Of a stretch of 64,000 nucleotides of DNA, positions 7,660 through 16,749 are shown piece by piece. The stretch is taken from positions 1-64,000 of the forward strand of contig JACRKZ010000026.1 in NCBI GenBank assembly GCA_016235455.1, in the 5' to 3' direction. Made by a program: the position numbers and the translations under genes. Source of the DNA: Armatimonadota bacterium. Its GTDB lineage: Bacteria; Armatimonadota; UBA10988. The notes beneath the pieces were generated by a model. That model saw only the letters and a program-made list of their open reading frames with translations, was not told the origin of the DNA and searched no databases. Each line of letters begins with the position of its first letter. The first letter of the stretch is position 1.

Positions 7660-9504
7660 TCACGGTCGCTTCAGGGCGCCAGTGTACGTGTCCACGCCAC
7701 CGGAGTCGAGCAGGAATCCCAGCGTTGGCCAGGCCCGGCGCAGGCTGGTCGCGAGCAGCGCGGCGGTAGGCACCGTCTGCCCGCGACCCAGGGCCGGACC
7801 GCCGTCGGCGCGGTACTCGTCATCGCCGCCGCCATCCCAGCAGAAGGCCAGGCCGTTGGCCGTCGCTCCGCCGAGACCGACGCCTCGGAGCACATAGGTG
7901 TCGCGCCCGGCGCGGTCGATGAGCCAGCCCAGACCGAAGTCGATAGCGCCACCCAGTCCGCCCGTCTCGGCCACCGACCAGAAGTCGTCGCCGTCGCCAT
8001 CCCAGGCAATGCCCATACCCGCCTGCTGCCCAAAGCCCTGGCCTTGGGCCGCGCACTCGTGGCGATCGGCGCCGCCCAGGTCGGTCAGCAGGCCGATGCC
8101 GAAGCCGTAGCCCACGCCTTGGGCCAGGCGGCCCGCGACGAAACGGTCGTCGCCCGACCCACTGACCAGCCAGCCCAGCCCGCCCGCGAGCGAGTGCCCG
8201 TCGGTGCCGTCTGAGCGCCGGCCGAACCCGCAGCCTTGCGCCAGGCAGGCGCCGTCCACCTCGTCCGGCCCGCCACTGGCGGCGAAGCTGTTGGCGCTGC
8301 CGCCGGCGTCGAGCAGCAGGCCGGCGCCCAGCGCATAGCCGTAGCCTTGCGCGCGCGAGGTGGCGCGGTACTCGTCGCTGCCGTCGGCATCGATGAGCAG
8401 GCCCAGCCCCAGCGCGCCGGCGCCCTGGCAGTGCACCTCGCCCACGTAGCGGTCGTCGCCGGCCACATCGTAGAGCAGGCCCACACCGCCGATGCCGCAG
8501 CCTTGGGCCAGGCTGCGCGCGGTGTAGGTGTCGTTGCCAGCCAGGTCAATCTGCATCGCCACGCCGCCCACCGCCGCGCCGAGGCCACTGTCGGCGGCGT
8601 AGGTGTCGTTGCCAGCCACGTCGATGACCACCGAGAACGGATGCCGGTCGTCGGTGGCACGCGCTCCGCCCTGGTAGCGGTCGTCGCCGCCCAGGTCGAT
8701 GAGCAGCAACGGCGGCTCGCCGCCGTGGGCGTCCGCGCCGTCGCCGGCCAGCACCACCTCGCCCAGCGGCGTGGTCCAACGGCGCGTGGTCCAGCCGGGC
8801 ACGGGCTTCATGTCGGCGCGCACGGCATCGAACACCAGGGCCAGGTCATCGGCCGCGGCGGCCAGGGCCTTCACGTCGAACCCGGCCATCAGGCGGTCAA
8901 GCCGGCGCTGATGCTGGAACGACTCTGGCCCGGCCGGCAGCCCGCCCGGCAGCGCCATGCGCCGCAGGTCGTCCAGGCTGCGCGCCAGCCCGCCGGCGGG
9001 CGCCTCCTCGAAGGCGCGCGCGCGCCACTCCAGCCCGCCCTCAACGGCCAGCAGCAGCAGGCCCATGGCGCGACCGAGCGCCGGTGGCACATCGTCGACA
9101 GCGGGATCGCCGGCCGGCGCGAGCACACCACCGCCGGCCCGCCGCACCGCGGCCAGGCCGGCGGACAGCGGCCGGTCGCCCAAGCGAGCCGCCATCTTGG
9201 CCAGCAGGTCGCGCCGTAGCGAACGATTGACGCCCAGGCCCGAGCGCTGGCCCAGCCGCTCCAGCGTGGGCGCCAGCCGGCCAGCGTCGGCGGCGCAGGC
9301 GAGCGCCCCGGTCTCGGCCAGCGTCGGCGCGAGCAGCGGGTCGTCGGCCAGTGCGTCCCACAGCGGCCGCCGCCAGCGGGCCTCGTGGAACTGCGCGGCA
9401 GCCACGGCATCGAGCCGCACCGGTGTCGGCAGCAGCGGGCGCCAGGCCTCGACCACGGCCGGCTCGGCGCAGAGGGCGTAGACCATCAGCAGCGCAACGC
9501 TCAC
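7660..9504 (-). CDS. Exported repeat protein with about twelve acidic D-x-x-G-x-D-x-Y units
   Basis: 614 residues from a GTG preceded by AGGAG. A short signal-like N-terminus (SVALLMVYALCAEP) leads into a helical, Leu/Ala/Arg-rich region to about residue 235. From about residue 255 to the end the protein is a chain of roughly 30-40-residue units: a hydrophobic strand, then D-x-x-G-x-D-x-Y (IDVAGNDTY, IDLAGNDTY, YDVAGDDRY, IDADGSDEY, TDLGGADRH, IDRAGRDTY, WDGGGDDEY, LDSGGVDTY), then a glycine-rich AQGxGxGxG stretch. About twelve units can be counted, some degenerate. The pattern resembles calcium-binding RTX or beta-solenoid repeats, but it is not the RTX nonapeptide. Function unknown; a surface, structural or metal-binding role is inference. 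Confidence 0.8.
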   Translation of the reverse strand: MSVALLMVYALCAEPAVVEAWRPLLPTPVRLDAVAAAQFHEARWRRPLWDALADDPLLAPTLAETGALACAADAGRLAPTLERLGQRSGLGVNRSLRRDLLAKMAARLGDRPLSAGLAAVRRAGGGVLAPAGDPAVDDVPPALGRAMGLLLLAVEGGLEWRARAFEEAPAGGLARSLDDLRRMALPGGLPAGPESFQHQRRLDRLMAGFDVKALAAAADDLALVFDAVRADMKPVPGWTTRRWTTPLGEVVLAGDGADAHGGEPPLLLIDLGGDDRYQGGARATDDRHPFSVVIDVAGNDTYAADSGLGAAVGGVAMQIDLAGNDTYTARSLAQGCGIGGVGLLYDVAGDDRYVGEVHCQGAGALGLGLLIDADGSDEYRATSRAQGYGYALGAGLLLDAGGSANSFAASGGPDEVDGACLAQGCGFGRRSDGTDGHSLAGGLGWLVSGSGDDRFVAGRLAQGVGYGFGIGLLTDLGGADRHECAAQGQGFGQQAGMGIAWDGDGDDFWSVAETGGLGGAIDFGLGWLIDRAGRDTYVLRGVGLGGATANGLAFCWDGGGDDEYRADGGPALGRGQTVPTAALLATSLRRAWPTLGFLLDSGGVDTYTGALKRP

Positions 9505-9552
9505 GGCGGGCTCCTGGTGGTAGTAGGCGCTTGCGAGGCCCGCGTTGTCAAC

Positions 9553-10449
9553 CTACCAGACGCGCCGCCAGCACTCCTGCCGACCCAGCGGCTGAAAGCC
9601 GAAGGACAGGTAGAACGGCATGGTCGTGCCGACATAGGCGACCTCGGCACCCAGCTCACCGCAACGGCGGATGCCATCGAGCACGGCAGCGCGACCCAGG
9701 CCCAGACGGCGGTAGTCGGGGTCGGTGCAGACCGGCTCCACATAGCCAAAGCGGTTGGTCTCGTCGTACCACATGCCGGCGAAGGCCACCCACTGTCCGT
9801 CGGGCGCCTGCACGGCCACCTGCAGATCGCGGCGGTAGTGCGGACCGCGCTGCATGGCCAGACGCATCTCGGCGGTGCCTTCGTCGGGCTCGTCGCCGTG
9901 GCCGAAGCCGCGATGCAGCACACGGTTGAGCTTGGCCAGGTCGTTGTCTTCGGCCAGGGTCAGCAGGCGGAACCCGTCTGGCAGCGCGATGGCGGGGAAC
10001 GGCCGGGGTATGTCGAAGACCGACATCGGCCGGTCGTCGTGCGGCGACCGCTCGTAGCCGCGTCCGGCCACTTGCGTCAGCCAGGCGGGCTGGCGATCGG
10101 TGACGAAGGCGTTGAGGACGCGTCGGCCATCGGGCTCGGCCTTGGCCAGATGGGCCTCGGCATGGTCGAGCATTGCGCCAAACAGGTCGTCACAGCCCGG
10201 CGCCACAGCGAAGAAGGCCTCGCCCAGGTACAGCTCGTAGCAGGCCAACGCGACCAGCCGGTCGCCGGCGTACCACAGCCTGAAACGATGGGCATGGGCG
10301 CCGTCGAAGAACGGGTGTGTGACGCCATACTCGAAGATGGGCGCGAACCACTGGCCGTCGACGTGGCGCGGCCGGTAGAGGCTGGTCAGAAAAGCATGGA
10401 CCCGATCGAAGTCGCGCTCCGAGTGATAGGCACATGAGGTGACGGTCAT
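9553..10449 (-). CDS. Tandem GNAT-domain acetyltransferase
   Basis: 298 residues. The second domain (about 157-298) carries the acetyl-CoA pyrophosphate loop RRLGLGRAAV after the strand GYVEPVCTDPDY, plus a terminal YLSFGFQPLGR strand, a standard GNAT core. The N-terminal half (about 1-150; ALACYELYLGEAFFAVAPGCDD) has a similar fold pattern but a degenerate CoA loop, as in two-domain GNATs where one copy is structural. The substrate cannot be read from sequence. The ATG follows GGAGG with 6-nt spacing. It sits in a run of minus-strand genes with 45-50 bp gaps that may be one transcription unit with the repeat protein downstream. Confidence 0.85.
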   Translation of the reverse strand: MTVTSCAYHSERDFDRVHAFLTSLYRPRHVDGQWFAPIFEYGVTHPFFDGAHAHRFRLWYAGDRLVALACYELYLGEAFFAVAPGCDDLFGAMLDHAEAHLAKAEPDGRRVLNAFVTDRQPAWLTQVAGRGYERSPHDDRPMSVFDIPRPFPAIALPDGFRLLTLAEDNDLAKLNRVLHRGFGHGDEPDEGTAEMRLAMQRGPHYRRDLQVAVQAPDGQWVAFAGMWYDETNRFGYVEPVCTDPDYRRLGLGRAAVLDGIRRCGELGAEVAYVGTTMPFYLSFGFQPLGRQECWRRVW

Positions 10450-10494
10450 GGCGGACCTCCAGGCGATGCTCTGTCGCCTGGTGCCAGCGCCGTG

Positions 10495-11466
10495 CTAAGG
10501 CCGGGCGGCGCGGGTCACGCCGCGCGCGGGGTCGGGCCGGCTGATCACGCGCGACAGCCCGCGACAGACGCCGGTGTGGAACGCCCGGGCGGCGCGGTAG
10601 GCGTGGTGGTCGAGCTTGGCCAGCACGCCTTCAACGGCGATCCAGGCCGTCGAGTCCGGCGAGTCGCGGCAGAACTCGACCATCAGCGGCACCGCCGGCG
10701 GGCCGACCAGTTCGAGAACCGCGACGGCGCGCTCGACGACCTCCGGCTCGGCGCCGCCCAGGCCGGCCAGCACCGCGGGCACAAGGTCGACCCCGAGCAG
10801 CGCCAGCCGCGGGGCCACGTTGCGGCCGAAGGCGGCACTGCTCGAACGCCCGGCCAGGCAGCGCTCGGTGGCCGCGGCGGCCGCCTCGCGTGGTTGCCAG
10901 CGCGACCAGACCAGGGCGGCCTCGACCCGCACGCGGTCGTCCTCGTGCTGCCGTCGCACGAGCCCCTCGAGCAGCGCGCAGTCGCCGCTGTCGCCATGCA
11001 GGCGCACCAGCGCCAGCGCGCTGATCTTGGGGCCGAACGCGGTGTGGGTCGTGCCCTCGTAGCCGAACGTGTTGACCGGCGCGCTGGGCCCGGCCAGCAA
11101 GCGGCGCGCCGCCGGCAAGGCCGCCGCGCCGAGGCGGCAGAGCAATGCGGTGTAGTCGGCGAAGACGGCCATGTTGGCATCCTGCAGCGCGGGCACCTGG
11201 CCGAAATCCGGCCCCACCCACTCGCGCGCCAGGCAAGCCACGACCGTCTGTCCTCGCTCGGTCAGTCGACGCCAACCGGGTGAACCGTCGGGCAGTTCGA
11301 GACACCGCCGGAGCAGCCGCTGGTGCACTTCGGCCGCGGCCGGCCGCGCCAGTTCGCTCAACAACGTGTCGACCAGGCCCGGCGTGCCCGTGGCGGCAAG
11401 GCCCCGGCCTCGCCAGCCGCGCAGCAAATCGCCTACCCGGCCCAGTCGTCGGCGCGCGCTATCCAT
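10495..11466 (-). CDS. HEAT-like helical repeat protein
   Basis: 323 residues of almost entirely helical Ala/Leu/Arg-rich sequence with HEAT-like pairs (ALALVRLHGDSGDCALLEGLVRR, ALVWSRWQPREAAAAATERCL, LVPAVLAGLGGAEPEVVERAVAVLELVG). There is no signal peptide, membrane segment or catalytic motif. ATG at 11466 with GGGAG 8 nt upstream. Probably a scaffold or protein-binding protein; function unknown. It is the first gene of the minus-strand run leading to the GNAT and repeat protein, and diverges from the DUF6785 permease. Confidence 0.65.
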   Translation of the reverse strand: MDSARRRLGRVGDLLRGWRGRGLAATGTPGLVDTLLSELARPAAAEVHQRLLRRCLELPDGSPGWRRLTERGQTVVACLAREWVGPDFGQVPALQDANMAVFADYTALLCRLGAAALPAARRLLAGPSAPVNTFGYEGTTHTAFGPKISALALVRLHGDSGDCALLEGLVRRQHEDDRVRVEAALVWSRWQPREAAAAATERCLAGRSSSAAFGRNVAPRLALLGVDLVPAVLAGLGGAEPEVVERAVAVLELVGPPAVPLMVEFCRDSPDSTAWIAVEGVLAKLDHHAYRAARAFHTGVCRGLSRVISRPDPARGVTRAARP

Positions 11467-11579
11467 CTGCCCTGCTCCCTTGGCGATGGTGGCACGGGCC
11501 GCGTCAAGCGGCGGTCAAAGTGATCGCCCCGATGGTCAAGATAGTGTCACGATACGGACCGCGGCCGGCCATCGCCCCA

Positions 11580-11609
11580 TTGAGCACCACCCCCTGCTCG
11601 TGCTACGCT
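11580..11609 (+). promoter_or_regulatory. Promoter with extended -10 upstream of the DUF6785 permease
   Basis: TTGAGC (11580-11585), an 18-nt gap, then TGC-TACGCT (11601-11609), an extended -10. Transcription would begin near 11616, just before GAGAGGA and the GTG at 11634. The TGCTAnnnT form recurs at other gene starts in this window. Confidence 0.5.
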
Positions 11610-11633
11610 TGCGCGCGAGAGGATCTTGCAACG

Positions 11634-13577
11634 GTGAATGAGCCGGCGACAACGGACCGCTACCGGAGCCTGACCTGGCGATCGCTGCTGGTCGGCCTGG
11701 CCATGGTGGCGCTCATCTGCCGCTGGATCCACGAAGCCGAGTTGGTGGTCGGCCAACGCGGGCACAGCGCCCTGGCCAACACCTCCATCCCGCTCGGCGC
11801 CTTTGGCGGGCTGATGCTGGTCATGCTGGTCAATGGGCTGGTACGCCGCGTGTGGCGGCCGGCCGCGCTGACCCGCGGTGAGGTGCTGACCGTCTACATC
11901 ATGATGACCACCTCCACGGTCATCGCTTCCAGCGGCGGCATCCACTTCCTCGTGCCGGTCATGTTGGCGCCGTTCTACTTCGCCACGCCCGAGAACCATC
12001 TGGACCTGGTGCAGCCGTACGTGCCCAAGTGGTTCGCCCCCCAGGATCCCAGGGTCATCGCCGACTTCTACCGCGGCAACGCGGCCGTGCCCTACCACGC
12101 CTGGATCATGCCGGCGCTGAGCTGGACCGTGTTCCTGCTGGCCTTCGTGGGCATCACCATCAGCCTCAGCGCGCTGCTGCGGCGCCAGTGGGTCGACCGC
12201 GAGCGGCTGACCTTCCCCACGGTCGTGCTGCCGTTGGCCATGACGCGCGAGGACGGCCAGTTCTGGCGCAACCCGACGCTCTGGGCCGGCATCGGCCTGG
12301 CGCTGTTCGTGGGGCTGGTCAACAACCTCAACCTCAGCCTGCCTTCGGTGCCGCGGCTGCATGTGCGGCTGCAATCGGTCGATGCCAGCCTGAGCGGCCG
12401 CTTCGTGTCGGCCATGCGCCCCATCGGCGTCAGCTTCTACCCGTTCGTCATCGGCATCGGCTATCTGCTGAGCCTGGATGTCACGCTGAGCTGCTGGGTG
12501 TTCTACTGGCTGGGCAAGCTCCAGGCGGGCTTCGCCGCGCAGGCCGGCATCGTCGATGCCGGCACTGGGTTGGGCCGCTTCCCCTACCTGCCTGAGCAGT
12601 CCGCCGGTGCATTCCTGGCGCTCACCGCCTTCAGCCTGTGGTTCGCGCGCGGCACCATCCGCGAGATGCTCCGGACGGCCTGGAGCCGGCGCCATGGCCC
12701 GCTCGACGACAGCGCCGAGCCCATGACGTACCGCGCGGCGTTTGTCGGCTTCCTGCTGTGCTTCCTGGTGATGCTCATCTTCTGTGCACAGGCCGGGCTG
12801 GCCATGCCGTTGGCCGCGCTCATCTTCGCCCTGGCCCTGGCCTTCCTCATCGCCGCCACGCGCATCCGCGCCGAGACCGGCAACGCCTGGCTGTATGGAC
12901 CGGCGTTCGACCCCCACAAGATCGTGCTCACCGCGTTCCAGGGCAAGCTCTCGCTACGCGACCTGACCATCATGGCCTTCCTGCGCAGCCTCTCCAACTC
13001 CGACATGCGCTGCCAGTCGATGCCGCACCAACTCGACGCCTTCAAGATGGCCGACGCCGCCAACCTGCGCCCGCGGCAGGTCTCCGCGGCGATCATCATC
13101 GCCATCGCTTTCGCCATCCCCGTAGCGCTGTTCATGGCGCTGGAGGTGTGGTACAGCCAGGGCGCGCTGGGTCGCTGCGAGCCGTGGCGCACGACCATGG
13201 GCCGCGTCATCTACGAAGAGGTCATCGCCCACTTCGTCAACCCGTCGCGCCGCGCGCACGCGCAGCTCTCGGCCACCGGGTACGGCTTCGCGCTGACGCT
13301 GCTGCTGACCTGGGTGCGCAACACGTGGGTCACCTGGCCGCTGCATCCTATCGGCTTCGCCATGGCCGGCACCTACACCATGGACGCCCTGTGGCTGCCG
13401 TTCCTGCTGGCCTGGCTGATCAAGAGTGCCACGCTGCGCATGGGCGGCATGAAAGCCTATCGGCGGGCCATCCCCTTCTTCCTCGGGCTGATCATCGGCG
13501 ACTTCTTCTGCGGCGCCAGCGCCACGCTGCTGGCCTGCTTCAACAAGTCGCTCACCATCTACCCCATCAACTGGTGA
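11634..13577 (+). CDS. DUF6785/DUF6784 polytopic membrane protein (OPT-like permease)
   Basis: 647 residues from GTG 11634, preceded by GAGAGGA. At least a dozen hydrophobic segments (for example LLVGLAMVALICRW, LGAFGGLMLVMLVNGLV, FVGFLLCFLVMLIFCAQAGLAM, IIIAIAFAIPVALFMAL). The loop YFATPENHLDLVQPYVPKWFAPQDP and RRQWVDRERLTFPTVVLPLAM are shared with the second family member at 36308-38308, so they are true paralogs. The family is annotated only as DUF6785 with a C-terminal DUF6784 and resembles oligopeptide-transporter folds; its substrate has not been established to my knowledge. Next downstream, after a structured 108-nt spacer, is an FAD oxidoreductase. Uptake of a catabolic substrate is inference. 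Confidence 0.85.
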   Translation: MNEPATTDRYRSLTWRSLLVGLAMVALICRWIHEAELVVGQRGHSALANTSIPLGAFGGLMLVMLVNGLVRRVWRPAALTRGEVLTVYIMMTTSTVIASSGGIHFLVPVMLAPFYFATPENHLDLVQPYVPKWFAPQDPRVIADFYRGNAAVPYHAWIMPALSWTVFLLAFVGITISLSALLRRQWVDRERLTFPTVVLPLAMTREDGQFWRNPTLWAGIGLALFVGLVNNLNLSLPSVPRLHVRLQSVDASLSGRFVSAMRPIGVSFYPFVIGIGYLLSLDVTLSCWVFYWLGKLQAGFAAQAGIVDAGTGLGRFPYLPEQSAGAFLALTAFSLWFARGTIREMLRTAWSRRHGPLDDSAEPMTYRAAFVGFLLCFLVMLIFCAQAGLAMPLAALIFALALAFLIAATRIRAETGNAWLYGPAFDPHKIVLTAFQGKLSLRDLTIMAFLRSLSNSDMRCQSMPHQLDAFKMADAANLRPRQVSAAIIIAIAFAIPVALFMALEVWYSQGALGRCEPWRTTMGRVIYEEVIAHFVNPSRRAHAQLSATGYGFALTLLLTWVRNTWVTWPLHPIGFAMAGTYTMDALWLPFLLAWLIKSATLRMGGMKAYRRAIPFFLGLIIGDFFCGASATLLACFNKSLTIYPINW

Positions 13578-13651
13578 ACGTCGATCTGCCCGAACGTTGG
13601 TCGGAAAGGGCAAGAGCACGGCGGGTGCGAGCATGGACGCCGCGGAACGGC
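13577..13651 (+). ncRNA. Candidate structured leader A (shares core with 17609-17761)
   Basis: In the gap between permease and oxidoreductase genes. Order: hairpin AACGTCG/CGAACGTT with one bulge (13577-13583 / 13591-13598), GG, then core TCGGAAAGGGCAAGA (13601-13615), hairpin GCAC/GTGC with 5-nt loop (13616-13628), then GCATGGAC (13631-13638) and a small GCCG/CGGC hairpin (13639-13651). The same elements in the same order and spacing recur at 17609-17671. The oxidoreductase start lies 35 nt downstream. Confidence 0.5.
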
Positions 13652-13685
13652 CCAGGCACACTCGTCAACAGAGCAGGAGACTGAG

Positions 13686-15017
13686 GTGAACACCTACACC
13701 GAGCCGAGCCGCACCATTCCCATCGCCCGTGAGGTGGACGTCGTCGTCGTAGGCGGCGGACCGGCGGGCATCGCGGCGGCTCTGGCCGCGCGGCGGTCGG
13801 GCCGCTCGGTGCTGCTCATCGAGCAGTTTGGCAGCCTCGGCGGCGTGGGCGGACCGGGCCTGCACAACCATATCAGCCAGGTCAACGCCCACGGCAGCGA
13901 CCTGCGTGTGGTCGGTGGCCTGGCCTGGGAGCTGGGCCAGCGCATCGTCACGAGCGGCGCGGGCGACCTGGGCAGCTGCTACGACTACGACCCCGAGGCC
14001 TTCAAGTATCTGTGCGACCGCTGGATGGTCGAGGAGGGTGTCGACCTGCTCTACCACACCTTCCTGGCCGACGTGGTCAAGGACGGCGCCGCCGTGCGCG
14101 GCGTCATCGTGCAGAACAAGAGCGGCCGGCAGATGATCGCCGCGCGGCAGGTCATCGACTGCACCGGTGACGGCGACGTGGGCTACCTGGCCGGCGCGCC
14201 CTGGGAGCAGGGCCGCGCGGGCGACGGCGCCTGCCAGCCGGTGACCATGATGTTCCGCGTCGGTGGCGTCGACTGGCCGCGGGTTGCCGCCTGGCGCACG
14301 GACTACCAGTGCCAGGCGTTCTTCGAGGATTTGCACGCGCGCGGCGAGATGGAGCCCTTCCAGAACCAGATCATGGGCTTCTGGCACAACAGCGTGCGGC
14401 CCGATCAAGTGGGCATCAACTTCACCCACATGATCCGAGTGGACAGCACCAAGGCCGAGCAACTCACGGCTGCCACGCTGGAGGGTCGGCGCCAGGTGCA
14501 GCACTGCGTGGCCGTGTTCCGCCGGCACATCCCCGGCTTCGAGCAGTCGTACCTGATCGACACCGCCGCCACCATCGGCCTGCGTGAGAGTCGCCGTATC
14601 CTGGGCGACGTGGTCGTCGAGTTCGACGATCTGATGAGCCGCCGGCCCTGGCCCGATACCATCGGCTACGGCTCGTTCTTCGTGGACATCCACAACCTCG
14701 ACGGCCCCGGCATGAGCCACACCACGCTCCGGCCCGAGCCCGGCTTCCGCTACCAGCTGCCCTACCGCTGTCTGGTGCCGCGCGACGTGGACAACCTGCT
14801 CGTCGCCGGCCGCTGCGTGAGCTGCACGCATCGCGCCCTGGGCTCGATTCGTGTGATGATCACCTGCATGGTGCTGGGTGAAGCCGCCGGTGTGGCCGCG
14901 GCCCTGGCCATCGCCGACGGCGTGACACCGCGCGCGGTGGACGTACCCCGCTTGCAGGCCGAGTTGCGCGCGCGCGGCTGCCTGCTAACCGAGGAAGACC
15001 TGAGTGAGTCGCCGTAG
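13686..15017 (+). CDS. FAD-dependent oxidoreductase (FAD_oxidored family)
   Basis: 443 residues from a GTG with AGGAG at 13675-13679. The dinucleotide fold is clear: DVVVVGGGPAGIAAALAARRSG (residues about 18-39) ending in LLIEQFGSLGG. A second FAD-contact stretch is QVIDCTGDGDVGYLAGAP, and the C-terminal VSCTHRALGSIRVMITCMVLGEAAG is characteristic of this family, which is common near carbohydrate genes in Planctomycetota and Armatimonadota. Substrate unknown. No signal peptide, so cytoplasmic. It follows the DUF6785 permease, suggesting oxidation of an imported compound, and its leader holds structured element A, which may control it. Confidence 0.9.
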   Translation: MNTYTEPSRTIPIAREVDVVVVGGGPAGIAAALAARRSGRSVLLIEQFGSLGGVGGPGLHNHISQVNAHGSDLRVVGGLAWELGQRIVTSGAGDLGSCYDYDPEAFKYLCDRWMVEEGVDLLYHTFLADVVKDGAAVRGVIVQNKSGRQMIAARQVIDCTGDGDVGYLAGAPWEQGRAGDGACQPVTMMFRVGGVDWPRVAAWRTDYQCQAFFEDLHARGEMEPFQNQIMGFWHNSVRPDQVGINFTHMIRVDSTKAEQLTAATLEGRRQVQHCVAVFRRHIPGFEQSYLIDTAATIGLRESRRILGDVVVEFDDLMSRRPWPDTIGYGSFFVDIHNLDGPGMSHTTLRPEPGFRYQLPYRCLVPRDVDNLLVAGRCVSCTHRALGSIRVMITCMVLGEAAGVAAALAIADGVTPRAVDVPRLQAELRARGCLLTEEDLSESP

Positions 15018-15152
15018 CACACGCCGATCCTGATAGAGAAACATCGTCTTCCGAGCCCGCGAGGAATCCGAGCACTCCCCTGGAAGAGTCGTCTGGCAAG
15101 GCGGCGCCGATCCGGTGCCAGCCGCCCAGTTCCGCACAGGGAGGTACTCGAG

Positions 15153-16709
15153 ATGGAAGAGTCACAACGGACGCAGCGCAACGCGGACCGGTTGTCCGAG
15201 TTGGCCGGCCCGTTCGCGGCGCAGATCGCGTCGATCATCGCCGGCCTGGAGCGCGATGGCTACCGACCGCGCATCCAAGAAGCCTATCGGTCGCCCGAAG
15301 ACCAGATGAGGCAGCGCCTGACAGGTCGTTCGAAACTGAGCTATGGATTTCACAATGTCCGCTCTGCCGACGGTCACCCCCAAGCTTGGGCCGTCGATCT
15401 GCTGGACGACGACAATCCGCTGCACACGCCTCTGCCCTATGCGCTTCGGCTGGCATACGAGGCACGGCGGCGCGGGCTGCGGACAGGGGTGCTGTGGGGG
15501 CTGTCGGCCCGCCAGCGCGCCCTGGTGAACGACGCCATCGACGCGCAGGACTGGCGCCGCGAGGTCCGCATCGGCTGGGACGAGTGCCATATCGAGCCGA
15601 CCGGCATCACGCCAGAGCAGGTACGAGACGGGGGACTGCCGACCTTCAGCGGCGCAGCCCCCGATCCGGTGATGGCCCGCTGCGAGCCGCCGTTCACGGT
15701 GGCCTTCACCAACGGCGTGACCCTCACGGCGCCCTTGGTGGCAGACCGCGCCTGGGTGCCGATGCGCGCGTTCGCCGAGGCCATCGGCACCACCGTGACC
15801 TGGCAAGGAGATGGCCTGCCCATCAAGCTGGGCGCCCAGGAGTACCGCGGCCAGGTGCGGAGCATCGACGGATCGACCTACGCGCTGGTGCGCGAGATCG
15901 CCGAGTGCTGCGGGCTGGAACTCCGCGTGGAGGAGCAGGCCCGCCACATCGTCGTCATGCGGCCGGCCACCATGACCCCGCTGCTGGGGCAGATCGTCGC
16001 CCTGGCCGATCGGTCGGGCGTGCTCAGCCACTACTGGGATGATCGCGGTCGCGCGCCGGTCGGCTTGGCGCGGGGCATGGCCGCCACCTACGCGCGGGCC
16101 TACGCCAAGCTGAAGGCCAAAGACGAGGCAGCCATAGCCATGGCCGCGGCGTGCACCGACGACCCGTCGACCGACGCCCTGGCCTGGTATGCCGATGCAT
16201 TCGCCGCAGCCGGCCTGGACAACAGCCAGAGCGGCGCCGACACGCTGCGTCATCTGTTCGTGCTGCTCACCGGCCTGGCCATGCGCGAGAGCAGCGGTCG
16301 CTACTGCGAGGGCCGCGACCGCTCGGCGAGCAACAACGACCCAGACACGGCTGAGGCCGGGCTGTTCCAGACCAGCTTCAACGCACGGACCGCTCACCCG
16401 CTCATGGCCGGCCTGTTCGACTCCTACAGCCAGTCCTCGTCCGGTTTCCTGCCGCTGTTCGCGGCCGGTGTAACCATGACCGCGCGCGACATGACGGTGT
16501 GCGGCACCGGCCCAGGCGCCAGGTTCCAGACGTTGAGCAAGCTCTGCCCCGCCTTCGCGGCGGAGTTCGCGGCGCTCGGCCTGAGGCACCTGCGCCAGCA
16601 CTGGGGCCCCATCAACCGGCATGAGGCCGGCCTGCTCCGAGCCTGCGACGACCTGCTGCTGGCCGTGCAGAAGGCCGTCGATGGCGCCGGCGAAGGCGTT
16701 GCTGTGTGA
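15153..16709 (+). CDS. Three-module protein: M15 peptidase, copper-amine-oxidase N-like domain, lysozyme-like domain
   Basis: 518 residues. Residues about 1-150 match M15/CwlK-type L,D-peptidases: R46 in AYRSPEDQ, zinc ligands H75 and D82 in GHPQAWAVD (family S-x-H-x-x-G-x-A-x-D) and H146 in WDECHIE. Residues about 178-270 match the copper amine oxidase N-terminal domain used as a wall-binding module (VADRAWVPMRAFAEAIGTTV). Residues about 365-500 resemble lysozyme or transglycosylase folds, with E379 in GLAMRESSGRY and AEAGLFQTS. No signal peptide is seen, so it may be released like an endolysin or exported another way. GGGAGG lies 8 nt before the ATG. Roles in peptidoglycan cleavage are inferred; the C-terminal call is the weakest. 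Confidence 0.8.
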   Translation: MEESQRTQRNADRLSELAGPFAAQIASIIAGLERDGYRPRIQEAYRSPEDQMRQRLTGRSKLSYGFHNVRSADGHPQAWAVDLLDDDNPLHTPLPYALRLAYEARRRGLRTGVLWGLSARQRALVNDAIDAQDWRREVRIGWDECHIEPTGITPEQVRDGGLPTFSGAAPDPVMARCEPPFTVAFTNGVTLTAPLVADRAWVPMRAFAEAIGTTVTWQGDGLPIKLGAQEYRGQVRSIDGSTYALVREIAECCGLELRVEEQARHIVVMRPATMTPLLGQIVALADRSGVLSHYWDDRGRAPVGLARGMAATYARAYAKLKAKDEAAIAMAAACTDDPSTDALAWYADAFAAAGLDNSQSGADTLRHLFVLLTGLAMRESSGRYCEGRDRSASNNDPDTAEAGLFQTSFNARTAHPLMAGLFDSYSQSSSGFLPLFAAGVTMTARDMTVCGTGPGARFQTLSKLCPAFAAEFAALGLRHLRQHWGPINRHEAGLLRACDDLLLAVQKAVDGAGEGVAV

Positions 16710-16749
16710 CCCAACAGAGGCTGGCCGACAGTCGCGCGGCCTGTCTAGC

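Noticed and set aside
15162..16622. 486-codon minus-strand frame
   Set aside because: Lies opposite the M15/lysozyme-like gene; the peptidase motifs are on the plus strand.
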